Assembly: GCA_951213105.1 (NCBI GenBank)
Contig: OX578137.1
Coordinates: 55,427,236-55,491,235 of the forward strand
Direction of reading: 5' to 3'
DNA: 64,000 nt
Origin: Amaurobius ferox
Lineage: Eukaryota > Arthropoda > Arachnida > Araneae > Amaurobiidae
Shown: piece by piece, positions 50,259 through 61,810 of the stretch
Layout: every line of letters starts with the position of its first letter
How positions within the stretch are numbered: the stretch's first letter is position 1
Position numbers and translations under genes: made by a program
Notes under the pieces: generated by a model
Seen by the model: the letters and a program-made list of their open reading frames with translations, nothing else
Databases searched by the model: none
What the model was told of the DNA's origin: nothing

Positions 50259-50910
50259 TTTTATATAAATAAAATGGAAAACATGTTTATTTGTTTATTT
50301 ATCTATTTATTTCTTTATTTGTGTGTGCGTGTTTGTCTCATCATCACGGGAGAATAGCTGCACCGAATTTGATGAAATTATTGTGTGGGCAGCTGTAGTC
50401 CCACTTAAAATTTAGTCCATGTTTCGAGTTTCTAGGACTAGGGATTGTTAAGATATTAATGAAACACGCACAATTAAAACTTCAATATAGATAGCATTAT
50501 GCAGATGATATTTTTTCCTTAAATTTATTTGAAGAAATTTAGATAATATCGCTTAGAAATTGATTTAAATCCAATGTGCTTATGTGGCTGACAATGTTTA
50601 TTAAATATTTTCCTATTTAAACAATAAAGAAATATATATAAAAAATTTTTATCGAAATTGCATTTTTGACTGGAATATATACATTATTGCCTTCAGGTTT
50701 AAAAATTACTGGAATCATTGATATTTTCCATTTATTATGTCATTTTTTTTATTTCGGCAAAGATTTTTGAAGCTCTTATATTACAGTAAGGGTTATCTGC
50801 TCATACATGGATATATCTTCTAATCTACGAGAATATAAATAGCAGGATATATCTTCCACAGTACATCTGCTATTCGGGTTAAAAAATCTGATCACCACTG
50901 TAGTCTCTAA
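50259..50910 (+). mobile_element. Helitron fragment (opposite orientation)
   Basis: It begins tttatataaataaaatgg, then gtctcatcatcacgggag, accgaatttgatgaaatt and tttcgagtttctaggac, the reverse complement of the Helitron ends at 11200-11380 and 34400-34653. The 3' terminus is not found, so the copy is truncated. Confidence 0.6.
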
Positions 50911-51176
50911 ATAATGAAACTCTGGTCTTACAAATATATGAGTAGGTCTCCCATTGTTAGAGAAGTTAATGGAACACTTTTTGTAATTGATAACAATAAT
51001 ATTTGTAAATAATAACGTAAGCTTCAATATAATTAAATATAGAATGAATTTTTAAAAAGTACTAATTAATCTATTTTTAACCATACTAATTATATTTTAC
51101 CTTGTAGCAAAATTATATTTTAATTTATTAGCAAAATTATATTTATTATATTTTACCTTGTAGCAGGTGTGTTGTT

Positions 51177-51236
51177 GAGACCCAGACAGTCCGACCTACC
51201 GAAAAGGTGTAAGGTAACTCTTTGGACGGCTGGGAG
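51177..51236 (-). mobile_element. 5'-truncated SINE tail, main type
   Basis: Reads gttgagacccagacagtccg, then aaaggtgtaaggtaactc and tttggacggc, the 3' 60 bases of the SINEs described here. Flanks ttgtagcaggtgt and gtgtagctaaagtgt may be a decayed target duplication. Confidence 0.6.
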
Positions 51237-51250
51237 TGTAGCTAAAGTGT

Positions 51251-51311
51251 AGAAGACCCAGACCGTCCGACTCGTCCAGAGGACTTAGAGTAACCAGTTG
51301 GACGGCCGGGA
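51251..51311 (-). mobile_element. 61-bp 5'-truncated SINE, variant tail
   Basis: It contains gacccagaccgtccgactcg, gaggacttagagtaacca and gttggacggccggga. An exact 14-bp duplication, tgtagctaaagtgt, flanks it (51237-51250 and 51312-51325), proving insertion of only the tail. Confidence 0.8.
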
Positions 51312-51329
51312 TGTAGCTAAAGTGTGTAG

Positions 51330-52745
51330 TCGGTCTTTGAAGTAAAATTGAAAGGATGTACAGTTTTTCATAACAAACTGTGTGATATTCCACTATACCT
51401 CAATTTGATAAATTCCCTTTCCTACCATTATAGGATCCCTCTGACAATAAACAAATAATTTGTATCATCACATCCCAGCACCAAATTTCATGGCTCTACA
51501 TTGCATAGATTTTGCGTTAAATACGACATAAATAAACATACATCTTATTTTCTTATTATAAATATATCGTTGCCAGAAAGACAGATAGGCGCACACATAC
51601 GGATACCAGACATCTCTGTGGGCATCATCGTCGGTCCGTATTGAAGATTCTCGAACCTCGTAAATTCATCAAAATCTGAGAGTTAAATGTTTTCCTCGTA
51701 CAATACTTGCCCTTTTCATCTACTATATATTGTAACGAAAGTGATGAAAACCCGATCTTTTTTTAATATAAATATTTAATTTTTCTTTATTATAGATTTA
51801 CGAAAATTAGAATGTAAGCAAAAGCATATTTAAGTATGAAAATTTTAAAACTTCCCTTTAATTAAAATTAATTTAAAAGTAATGAACAAAATATTTCCAT
51901 ATGTAAATATTTTAATTTATTCATTTAAAAAAATATGATATATACAAACATATTTCTGTGCTTAATAGCTTTGCAGAAAGATAATTTTATCTTATTACAA
52001 ATTTTACAGGATAAAATTATCATCGAAATATACCGACCTCAGTTGAAAAAATCTATACCGAGGAATGTTTGACTTCTCAAACCTTTATAATTCAGTAACA
52101 TATACGATGCTAGTATATAATGCAATCGTTCTATTTAAACTCGTTTAACGTGGTGTGCAAAATTGTTGTCATAGCATGTAATCCTTTAATCGTATTTTTT
52201 TTCTTCTAATGCAAATGGCTTTAGTACAAGCTTAACCGTATTTTCATAATTAAATCTCTAATCTTAAATCCTAAATCTTGGACTTACTGATATTTTCTAT
52301 CAAACTAAAACATAAAACACATTGTGACTTTTGCTAATTGGTAGCAGGAAGCGGATGGGAAGTTCAGCATAATTTTTATCTAAACCAGGAAATGATTTTT
52401 TTTTTGGAAAACAAAGCTTTATTAAGCATATGTTTAAAATTACAATGTAAGAACTAGATGGACAATTTTCTTGTAGAACTCAAATAACATATATATGAGA
52501 AATGTACAAGGCCTATTTCTTTTGGGAGGAGAGGGGGGATTTATATTTGTCTAATATTTACTGAGAATATTTGATTTGCCATTTTAGAGAAATTAATCTG
52601 AAAATTTTGCTTTTAAGGGAGTTGACGCCTCATCCTAATTCTTCTTTGAATACGTCTCTAAATCATATGAAAATTTTATACGATAGATATAGAAGTTTTA
52701 ATAATATTGTTCTGCATAAAGCTGTAAAATAAGTCTCAATATTAC
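51330..52745. other. AT-rich sequence, nothing recognised
   Basis: No gene, RNA or repeat family assigned on either strand. Confidence 0.35.
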
Positions 52746-52759
52746 ACAGAGTAGTAGAC

Positions 52760-53141
52760 GGGCCAACGGCCGTACCGTGCTGAAAACACCGGTTCTCGTT
52801 AGATCACCGAAGTGAAGCAGCATCGGGCGCGGTTAGTACTTGGTGGGTGACCACCTCGGAACGCCGCGTGCTGTTGGCCATCTCGGGTGCGGTATCCCCG
52901 TGGTTTGCGCGCTAGATTTGCACGCTGCCACAAATGCCGCCGTGTTCATGCGGAGTACGATCACGTTAAACATGTGGGTCCGTAAGTCCTTCCGAGAGGT
53001 TGGTGGTAGGGGAAGGAGGGTACGGTCCCTGTGGATGCCTCCCCCACTGGGTTCCGGTCTAAATTGGGTGGCACTTCCCGGCCGTCCATACAGTTACCTT
53101 ACACCTTTCTGGTAGGTCGGACGGTCTGGGTCTCAACAACA
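52760..53141 (+). mobile_element. 5S rRNA/tRNA-headed SINE, young copy
   Basis: The 5S-like module is at 52762-52878, with two single-base differences from the other young copies (gtgaagcagc for gtcaagcagc, aacgccgcg for aacaccgcg). The body and tail appear unchanged. The exact 14-bp duplication is acagagtagtagac (52746-52759 and 53142-53155). Confidence 0.92.
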
Positions 53142-53269
53142 ACAGAGTAGTAGACATCATATACGTATTTATTTAGATTATTTTTTACGCGTATAGATAG
53201 CTTTATTTGATAAAAATATTGTAGTCGAATTTAACTGATATATTTATACGTGGTTAACATTAAATGTAT

Positions 53270-53595
53270 TGCTAATTTCGTGAGATTTGGTGACATTTCA
53301 AAGCTTCTAGAAACACCTCTAAATATTAACAGTATTCTACGAGATATGAGAAATTTCTGGAAGTTTCTGTAGAGAGTCTATAAAAGGAGTCATCACTCAG
53401 TTGGAGGAAAGTTGACGCGATACGAGCTACACTGAACTGTGACTTTTGATAATGTTTTAGGAATAGTAACGGCGATTTGATGAAATTCGTCAATTTTTGG
53501 AGAATAGTATTAGTTGTTTTGTGAAATTGGTGGAGCATTTAAGTGTATATTGTTCCTGTTTATGCTGTGTTTGTAAATAAACGTAATTCCAGAAG
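53270..53595 (+). mobile_element. Putative solo LTR
   Basis: Homologous to 7250-7602. A core promoter-like ctataaaagga (53381-53391) is followed by tcatcactcagttgg, and an aataaacg near 53577 could be the polyadenylation signal. No gag/pol lies beside it, so a solo LTR is the simplest reading. Confidence 0.5.
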
Positions 53596-53599
53596 ATAC

Positions 53600-54480
53600 G
53601 TTGTGACAATATCTTACTATTAACGCGTGAAAAACCCATGTTTGTCTGTATGTCCCACTTATTCCGAAGCCAATAATTGACCTAATGTTATCTGACTCCA
53701 TAATACTATTGTATTGGTCTGCAAAATAATAACGTTTTTATTCCAATTGTAAAACGGCAAGAACTACTGTAGCACCCCAACGCCAGAAAGACCCGTGGTT
53801 GGTTGGCAGCAATAATATACAAATTTCTTTATAAGGCGTGTAAAGTATGAATAAATGACCATTGAATATGATGTGTTTGATGCAATAATTATTGCTATTG
53901 TAAAAATATTAGTTTTGTAGTTAAAGAAACTAAGAGTTAGTTTTGTAAAAAATAAATATAAAAAAAACAGTATACCTGTTCATTCGACACTGTATAAGGG
54001 GTGCATCCAGATTGTTTAAACAGAACTGATGGCGTCACATTGATGTTATCAATTTGATATTTGATGTTTCGGAGTTATGTATAGTTTTTTATTATTACTT
54101 TAAAATTTTCGAATTCGATATTTTGACATATAAGCTCCTTTAAGACATCTTAAACAGAATTAATAGGTCTTAAAGATGCATTGTTTTTTTGGAAATATGT
54201 ACCTCTGTATATGTGTGTGTGCGAAATTTAGACACGAGAATTACCGCTACTCAATTTTCTGTATAGGTACAGTCGGCTACATAAATATCCGGGCTGCTCT
54301 TCATTCAGGCTCTATTGGTTGTCAAATTAAAAATGTTGTCAGACTCGCAATAATGTCTACTATAAATAAACGTGCGTCTAATTTCCATAAAGGGTCGTCG
54401 TCATATTTATTTGATCATTATTTCTGAAAATCAAAATGGCAACACCCATATTTTAGGTTATGGCAAGATTTCACATTTCT
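53600..54480. other. Spacer, nothing recognised
   Basis: No supported coding region or repeat. Short frames lack domains or splice context. Confidence 0.3.
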
Positions 54481-54559
54481 ACATTATGATTAATATAAAT
54501 ATATGTGTGATTGCGCCCGTGAATAAGGCAGATACACGAAAAAAAACATTCAAAGTCCA

Positions 54560-54785
54560 TCTTTATATGTAAGGCAATAAAATGAATGTCACGCATAGTC
54601 TGCAGGTATTTGTTTATTTTTTTTAAACTGGGATACTCTAAATCAGCTATATGGCAATAGAGTTTTCTATATTCTTTGAAGAATATGAAATTTATTTTAT
54701 TTTCATAAGTAAACACTGAGAATGTCTTCTGGATCACTTGAATAAGTTCAGAGAGAGAAAAACATCTCATCTTCAGATTCTCCAC
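54560..54785 (-). CDS. Possible internal exon, unknown protein
   Basis: On the minus strand a strong acceptor-like tract (attgttttatttgttttag) sits immediately before an open frame that reads VENLKMRCFSLSELIQVIQK and later DLEYPSLKKINKYLQTM. The segment looks amphipathic and protein-like, with mixed hydrophobic and charged residues. It could be a real exon or a transposon-derived scrap. No donor, family or neighbouring exon was identified. Confidence 0.22.
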
Positions 54786-55294
54786 CTAAAACAAATAAAA
54801 CAATATTTACTAAAAGTCTCCAAAATGGAAAATATTCTATTCATAATATGAACAAACATGTACAAGCTTATTATTAATTTTTGACAAAATCAAACTTACG
54901 TCATCGCTGTTACGCTTTTAATTAAGAATCTTATAAAATTCACTCTTCATTATATTCTATGATTTTAAAGATTATGAAAAGTTTAAAAAACCCAATGTAA
55001 CTAGTTGAACCCGTTTTAAACCTTTCGCATCTGGGAGTAATTGTTTCATCAAAAGACTTATTTTCAGTGGCGTGAGGTGGCGTGAAGCAAGGAAAGCTTC
55101 ATTCATATATAAACTGACGGCATGGCTTCTCGTACTTAGTACACTTCCAAAAATAACAGCAAGAAGTCAAAGGATTCCTACGCAGCTCTAATCATAGCCA
55201 CATTTACCTAGACTAAAGATGACTATGCTTACCTAGACCCAAGCGGGAGAACGCATCACGTGAGTAGTTCAGGACAAAAATCAAGTTAGCAACT

Positions 55295-56130
55295 AGAAAG
55301 ATCAATCATGCATGAAGCATTGATTATCAAACACTTTCCACCTAAAATGCAATTTTATCTAATCATCTTTATTAAGATATTATACATTAAGAACTGACAT
55401 TTCTTAAATTATTACAGTACTACAGCTTAAAAACTTAAAACTTCATCGAAAAAGATAATGTTAATTATACAAAATGAATTTTATTCAAATGACGTCATCG
55501 AAATATAAATCGCCTGCCTTTCTATGTAAAATGAATTAATATTTCATTCAAATCATTTATATTTCAGGATCCAGAGCTAAATTTTGTGTGAAAAAAAATT
55601 CAGCAATTCTTATACAACTCATTTTTCAGTCTCTTAACTTGTTTACGTTCTCTATAGCGTTAAAATTAGACTTCGTTATAGAAATAAAGGAAGTTTAGTG
55701 ATCATTTAAAATCAGAATTATTGTAATTGGGTTGGCACAAAATTCAGATACACAGATAATACACAAAATTAAATAGGTTTTATGACGGATGCAACAATGT
55801 AGATTTAAACGATCTTTAAACATTGTGAACTTCACACAGCGAAGAAAAAAATGGATACCATATTTTATTGTGACATGAGTCACGTGATCTCTTCATTTAA
55901 TATGAGTGTAATTATTATTTCATTTCTTTAAACTGCCCAACATATTTTGCGGAATTTTTCTTTCACACAATTTATGTGATAATTTGAATGTTTCCTAAAA
56001 TTTTGGAAATAACTTGTAAAGTTCAACCTCGCTTAAGAAATGGTTAACAAATTATATCCCACAGGGTTCAATGTATTTCATTTTTTCATCCCGAATTAAA
56101 TCCAAAGCTAATTGGGTGCTCCTAAACCCT
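55295..56130 (+). mobile_element. Family-D dispersed repeat, 3'-truncated
   Basis: It begins agaaagatcaatcatgcatg and includes cttcgttatagaaataaa, gagtcacgtgatctcttcat and caatgtatttcattttttca. It stops after aatccaaagctaattgg, before the GACA-rich end. Confidence 0.65.
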
Positions 56131-57043
56131 AAACCCCTTTAAATCTTTGCCCATACTGAAGAAATAATCTCTCTTTAGAAATGCACATCAAATGGAATAA
56201 GTCATAATCTAAATCGAAATTTAAAATAAGGTCTCTGTCTTACAAAAGTCTAACTACATGTAGGTTCATGACAGAAAGATGCGTGGCCATTCAATTTCTA
56301 ATCTATCCAGAACTCGAAATCGCAACTCAAATACTCTTTCTCTGGCTTTGACGTTAAATATCTCTTAAACTAAAGCTTAAATTGAAACATCTAATGTGGG
56401 CAACACATGAGTTCCCTACAGACACACAAATTTGATTTTTGTCATTTTTTCTTCTTTTGGCACAATTGACTAAATTAAGTTGAACAAAATAGCACAAAGT
56501 AGCAGGGATAATTATTTTAAACTACACTGAATTCGCAGTTTTAATTCAAATTACTTTTACATTTGGCAAATGAACATATTTTCACAGGAAACGTGGTAAA
56601 ATTTAGAAGAACAAAAACGGTTAGCCCTAAGGCTATGGGTATGGTCCAATTCTTTTCTTTGTCAAAAATTCCGTTTAAGCAGGCTTTCAGTTGTTACATT
56701 TGAGCATACGTAGTCTTTTATTTTAGACTAGCCGCCTTTGGCGACCAGCCTGTTCGCTACCCTTGAAAATTCTGACCGTGGCAAACTCGTTGGCGCGACC
56801 TACCAGAAAGGTGTAAGGTAACTGCTTGGAAGGCCAGGAAGTGCCACACAATTTAGACCGGAACCCAATGGGGGAGGCATCCAAAGAGACCGTACCCTCC
56901 TTCCCCTACCACAAACCTCTCGGAAGGACTTGCAGTCCCACACGTTTAACGTGATCGTACTCCGCGTGAACACGGCTGCAGTTTTGGCAATGGCGGGAAT
57001 CGAACCCGGGCCTACCGAGTGAAATTCCCGCGCGCTAACCACT

Positions 57044-58033
57044 GGGCTACCGTGCCATCCGCGACAATCTCCATAACTTTATTTTTATTCGGCAATTTTG
57101 GGAATCGAACCCGGGCCTACCAAGTGCAAATCCCGCGCACTAACCACTGGGGTACTTCACCCTCCGCGATATTCTTCATAACTTTCTTTTTATTCACCCA
57201 ATTTAGACCGGAACCAAGTGGGAGAAGCATCCACAGGGACCGTACCCTTCTTCCCCTACCACCAACCTCTCGGAAGGACTTACAGACCCACATGTTTAAC
57301 GTGATCGTACTCCGCGTAAACACGGCGGCAATTTTGGGAATCGAACCCGGGCCTACCGAGTGCAATTTCCGCGCGCTAACCATTGGGCTACTTTGCCCTA
57401 CGCGACAATCTCCATAACTTTCTTTTTATTCATCCAATTTAGACCGTACCCTCCTTCCCCTACCACCAACTTCTCGGAAGGACTCACGGACCCACATGTT
57501 TAACGTGCTCGTACTCCGCGTAAACACGGCGGCAATTTTGGCTACCGTGCCATCCGCGACAATCTCCATAACTTTATTTTTATTCGGCAATTTTGGGAAT
57601 CGAACCCGGGCCTACCAAGTGCAAATCCCGCGCACTAACCACTGGGGTACTTCACCCTCCGCGATATTCTTCATAACTTTCTTTTTATTCACCCAATTTA
57701 GACCGGAACCAAGTGGGAGAAGCATCCACAGGGACCGTACCCTTCTTCCCCTACCACCAACCTCTCGGAAGGACTTACAGACCCACATGTTTAACGTGAT
57801 CGTACTCCGCGTAAACACGGCGGCAATTTTGGGAATCGAACCCGGGCCTACCGAGTGCAATTTCCGCGCGCTAACCATTGGGCTACTTTGCCCTACGCGA
57901 CAATCTCCATAACTTTCTTTTTATTCATCCAATTTAGACCGTACCCTCCTTCCCCTACCACCAACTTCTCGGAAGGACTCACGGACCCACATGTTTAACG
58001 TGCTCGTACTCCGCGTAAACACGGCGGCAATTT
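57044..58033. repeat. 495-bp direct duplication inside the SINE array
   Basis: 57044-57538 and 57539-58033 appear identical where compared, including all B boxes and the variant acttctcggaaggactcacg. It is a recent unequal-exchange or replication duplication. Confidence 0.8.
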
Positions 58034-58278
58034 TGGGAATCGAACCCGGGCCTGGTAACTGGTTGGACGGCCAGGATGTGCCACCCAATTTAGACCGGAA
58101 CCCAGTGGGGGAGGCATCCACAGGGAACGTACCCTCCTTCCCCTACCACCAACCTCTCGGAAAAACATACGGACCCATATGTTTAACGTGATCGTACTCC
58201 ATGTCAGTGGCGGAAATCGAACCCGGGCCTACCGCGTGCAATTCCCGCGCGCTAACCACTGGGCTACTTCGCCCTCCG

Positions 58279-58769
58279 CGACAATCTCCATAACTTTCTT
58301 TTTATTCACCCAATTTAGACCGTACCCTCCTTCCCCTACCACCAACCTCTCGGAAGGACTCACGAACCCACATGTTTAACGTGATCGTACTCTGCGTGAA
58401 CGTGGCGTTAGTTTTGGCAGTGGCGGGAATCGAACCCGGGCCTACTGAGTGCAATTCCCGCGCGCTAACCACTGGGCTGCCGCGCCCTCCGCGACAATCT
58501 CCATAACTTTCTACATATTCACCCAATTTAGACGGGAACCCAGTGGGGGAGGCATCCACAGGGGCCGTATCCTCCTTCCCCTACCACCAACCTCTCGGAA
58601 GGACTCACGAACCCACATGTTTAACGTGATCGTACTCTGCGTGAACGTGGCGTAAGATTTGGCAGTGGCGGGAATCGAACCCGGGCCTACTGAGTGCAAT
58701 TCCCGCGCGCTAACCACTGGGCTGCCGCGCCCTCCGCGACAATCTCCATAACTTTCTACATATTCACCC
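58279..58769. repeat. 245-bp direct duplication inside the SINE array
   Basis: Units share gaacgtggcgtta/gaacgtggcgtaa, gcgggaatcgaacccgggcc and ccataactttctacatattc, offset by 245 bases (for example 58449 and 58694). Confidence 0.75.
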
Positions 58770-58959
58770 AATTTAGACGGGAACCCAGTGGGGGAGGCAT
58801 CCACAGGGGCCGTATCCTCCTTCCCCTACCACCAACCTCTCGGAAGGACTTACGGACCCACATATTTAACGTGATCGTATTCCACGTAAACACGGCGGCA
58901 GTTTTGGCAGTGGCGGGAATCGAACCCGGGCCTACCGCTAACTTCCCGCGCGCTAATTT

Positions 58960-59120
58960 GCAATTTAAAATGACCATATGCTTAATTCCATCATCCTCAT
59001 TCCATTGTTTCATTGTTCCATCATTTAAAATATCCATAAAATTAAAATATCCATTTAAAATATCCAAAAGTTAAAATATACATTTAAAAAATCCAGATCG
59101 TCCCATCATTTAAAATATAA
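58960..59120. repeat. Short tandem repeat on ttaaaatatcca
   Basis: Irregular reiteration of catttaaaatatccat between 58965 and 59110, inside the Helitron. Confidence 0.6.
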
Positions 59121-60289
59121 ATATAATAATTTATGTAGAGCAAAGGTGCTCTATTCAGAACCGTGACGTCACCTCCACCTTGACGTCCCCACCCACCACC
59201 TTCCCTGCTTCAGCGGGGGAGAAACGAACGGAACGCCGAGAAATTTAAAATCATGACGTCTTTAAAATTGCGATCCTGAAGGCAATTTTCATTATTTCTG
59301 GACCAGATTAGACTTGTAAGAATGCCAGATATTTCAGCTTTCTAAAAATGTAAATTATTAGTCGAAATTATGAGTACTTTTTACTATGCGAGAATTTAAA
59401 AACCAAAAATCGTTTTTTTGAGTCAAAAGTGACTTTTGCTTTAAAATCATAAAAAAATATTAGAATTTATCTCTGAGATTTGAAATTGATATATTTTTAC
59501 TCGAAATTCTCTGCTCTTTCCGATGGTGTGATTTGTTTTTTTCTACGATGTCTGGATCGAGGAGAAAAAAGGGCAAAAATATCAAAAAAAGGTCGAAATC
59601 GCATAAAACATTAAATAAATAAAAAAATAATTAGAATTTTCAAAATCGGTTTTCACGTGTCCCCTTCCCACCCCCCAGGGTCTCCGATTGCCAAATTTCG
59701 TAACTCTCCGACGCGCGGTCGCGAAACGTATAGTGTATAAGACAGACACACAGACAGACACACAGACATTGCCTTTTATTATATAGATTTAGGCGATTTT
59801 TGCGTGTCATTTCACAAAAGCAGACAGGTTCCTTTTTTCTGATTCATAACAAACTCTGCTTAGTACCAGGATCACCCACAAGTCATGTATCCGCTGAATT
59901 TTATAAAATTTGGCCAGTTAGTCTTTCAGCTAAACTGGATACATGCAATTTTTGCATGCCATTTTGCAAAGAAGGCAGGTTCTTTTTCTCCGAATCATAC
60001 TAAATTCTAATTAGCACCAGGGTCATCCACAACTGACTTATCTACCAAATTTTATTAAATTCGGGTTATTAGTATTTTAGCTAGAGTGGAGACATACATT
60101 GCACAGACGGACACTCCGTTACACACCCATAGACATCAGCCTAAAATAGTTTTTTCGAATTCTAGAATAGTCGAAAAGTGTAGAGTGGTCAAGTTACGAT
60201 TCGACACTCGAAAACTCCAGTTACGATTTTCGACACAATTCCAATACTTTCCATATGCATTACCATGTATTGAAGGGAAAGTAAAATAG

Positions 60290-60970
60290 TTTATTTCAGC
60301 GCTTTCCCCTAATATTCCTATATAAATCTATCAAATTTCATATATTTGTATGCTAGAATGTTTGCGGTACCAAACATAGAAATTCGAAAGCCGTTAAATT
60401 TGAGAGGCGGCATCAACTACTTTATTTTAATAAAGAGCGATTTTAGCTTCCTGTTATACTATATTGTTTATAGCTTCTAGTTAGTTTTCAAAACCGTTTA
60501 TATACTGTATACTACCTGAAGTTAGCATTTACTATGTAATAACTTTTATTAACTATTATGCATAGTCATATCATGAAAAAAGATGAAAATATTAAGTGAC
60601 GGCTATGATAAGAAAAGAAATATGTATTAAATATCCATAGGCTCGTAGTATAAAGCTAATAATTGTGATGGCTAGGATTAAATATTTAAGGATTGATACT
60701 GATTTCCGCAAAAACGCAAAAATAATGAAATAAATATGAAATTATGAAATAATGAAATTATGAAATAATAATATTATGAATTTTTTCATAATAAAACGAA
60801 TTATGATATGTTCTAGTAAATTAATGTTTGTATTCGATTTTGTACAGCAGTATAATAAATTACGTTTCTCACGGAATAAGATTCTCACATAGAATCAATG
60901 ATGAAAGCCCCAACATTCGTTTTTCTATTCACTTTAACATTATTGAGTTTAGCTTATATAAGGAAAAGAT
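60290..60970. other. AT-rich spacer with a gaaat(t)atgaaat microsatellite
   Basis: A simple repeat of the form aaattatgaaataatgaaat lies at 60720-60780. Otherwise nothing is recognised. Confidence 0.5.
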
Positions 60971-61333
60971 AAGAAAGATAAATCCCACATAAAGCATTGA
61001 TTATGAACAAATTCCAACTGAAATGCAATTTTACTTAAATATCTCTAAAATGTGATATATTCAGAGTTGATATTTTTAAAATTATCACAGTACTACAGTA
61101 ATTTATTGGGCTTGAAAACTTAAAACTTCATCGAAAGACAATTCTAGTTACACGAAATGAACTTTATTCAAAAGGCGTCATTGAAACATAAATCATCTGT
61201 ATCTCAATGCAAAATCAATGAATTTTTCTTTCATATCACTTATATTCTTGACTACATAGCTAAATAATTTTGTGTGAAAAAAAATCAGCAATTTTTATAC
61301 AATTCACCTTGATTTGTTTACATTCTGCATACG

Positions 61334-61716
61334 GGGGCCAACGGCCGTACCGTGCTGAAAACACCGGTTCTCGTTAGATCACCGAAGTCAAGCAGCATCG
61401 GGCGCGGTTAGTACTTGGTGGGTGACCACCTCGGAACACCGCGTGCTGTTGGCCATCTCGGGTGCGGTATCCCCGTGGTTTGCGCGCTAGATTTGCACGC
61501 TGCCACAAATGCCGCCGTGTTCATGCGGAGTACGATCACGTTAAACATGTGGGTCCGTAAGTCCTTCCGAGAGGTTGGTGGTAGGGGAAGGAGGGTACGG
61601 TCCCTGTGGATGCCTCCCCCACTGGGTTCCGGTCTAAATTGGGTGGCACTTCCCGGCCGTCCATACAGTTACCTTACACCTTTCTGGTAGGTCGGACGGT
61701 CTGGGTCTCAACAACA
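61334..61716 (+). mobile_element. 5S rRNA/tRNA-headed SINE, young copy
   Basis: The 5S module lies at 61337-61453 (117 of about 120 nt). Its internal control elements are box A ggttagtacttgg (61406-61418) and a box-C-like ggtgaccacctcggaac (from 61421). One base is missing relative to the usual ttggatgggtg. A tRNA-like A-box segment (about 61458-61500) follows without a B box. The body and tail end tctgggtctcaacaacaaca. The target duplication acattctgcatacg (61320-61333 and 61717-61730) is exact; its first bases overlap the tail. Confidence 0.93.
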
Positions 61717-61810
61717 ACATTCTGCATACGTTAACATTAGGGCTTCGTTGCAGAAATAATTAAAGTCTTGTGATCATTTAAAGTAAAAGATATTGTAATT
61801 GCGTAGTCAC

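Larger units (their letters stand above)
56790..58960 (-). repeat. Tandem array of tRNA-headed SINE units
   Basis: Ten B-box-like sites (gaatcgaacccgggcc on the plus strand) occur near 56998, 57091, 57339, 57597, 57834, 58037, 58215, 58428, 58672 and 58917. They alternate with SINE body pieces (caatttagacc, cttcccctaccac, gtttaacgtgatcg) and a spacer cgacaatctccataactttc. The unit ends differ from dispersed copies: no caacaaca tail separates most units and no 5S module is present. Higher-order duplications of 495 and 245 bp are superimposed. Confidence 0.85.
56727..59787 (-). mobile_element. Helitron carrying a tandem SINE array
   Basis: The minus strand begins TCTATATAATAAAAGGCAAT (59787) and ends GGCGGCTAG with a CGCC-AAA-GGCG hairpin directly before CTAG (56727-56730). 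It lies between a host A and T. The 5' third (about 59120-59787) includes a gacgtcacctccaccttgac block. The 3' part is filled by SINE-derived units (56790-58960). No Rep/helicase is seen. Confidence 0.75.
56390..60283 (+). mobile_element. Family-B repeat split by a Helitron
   Basis: The left end taatgtgggcaacacatgag and the following ttccctacag lead into the family-B block (agaacaaaaacggttagccc). The sequence resumes after 59787 with the B 3' half and ends accatgtattgaagggaaag at about 60282. The Helitron at 56727-59787 interrupts it at gagcatacgtagtctttta. Confidence 0.65.

Noticed and set aside
52840..53115. A conserved 91-codon frame also present at 61415-61690 and 48741-49016
   Set aside because: It is a frame through the 5S/tRNA SINE, starting within the 5S part. 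Conservation reflects SINE copy identity, not protein selection.
56120..56150. Telomere-like ctaaaccctaaaccc
   Set aside because: Only two units in an otherwise ordinary family-D flank; chance resemblance.
57000..57060. tRNA genes suggested by B boxes in the 57-59 kb array
   Set aside because: Units match the SINE head, do not give a convincing acceptor stem or anticodon arm, and occur as tandem repeats.
57019..57912. Overlapping frames of 130-138 codons on the plus strand
   Set aside because: They read antisense through repeated SINE units and duplicate exactly with the 495-bp repeat.
61337..61453. Functional 5S rRNA gene
   Set aside because: The sequence is close to full length, but lacks a base in the promoter region, has no T-run terminator after it, continues into the SINE body and is flanked by a target-site duplication.
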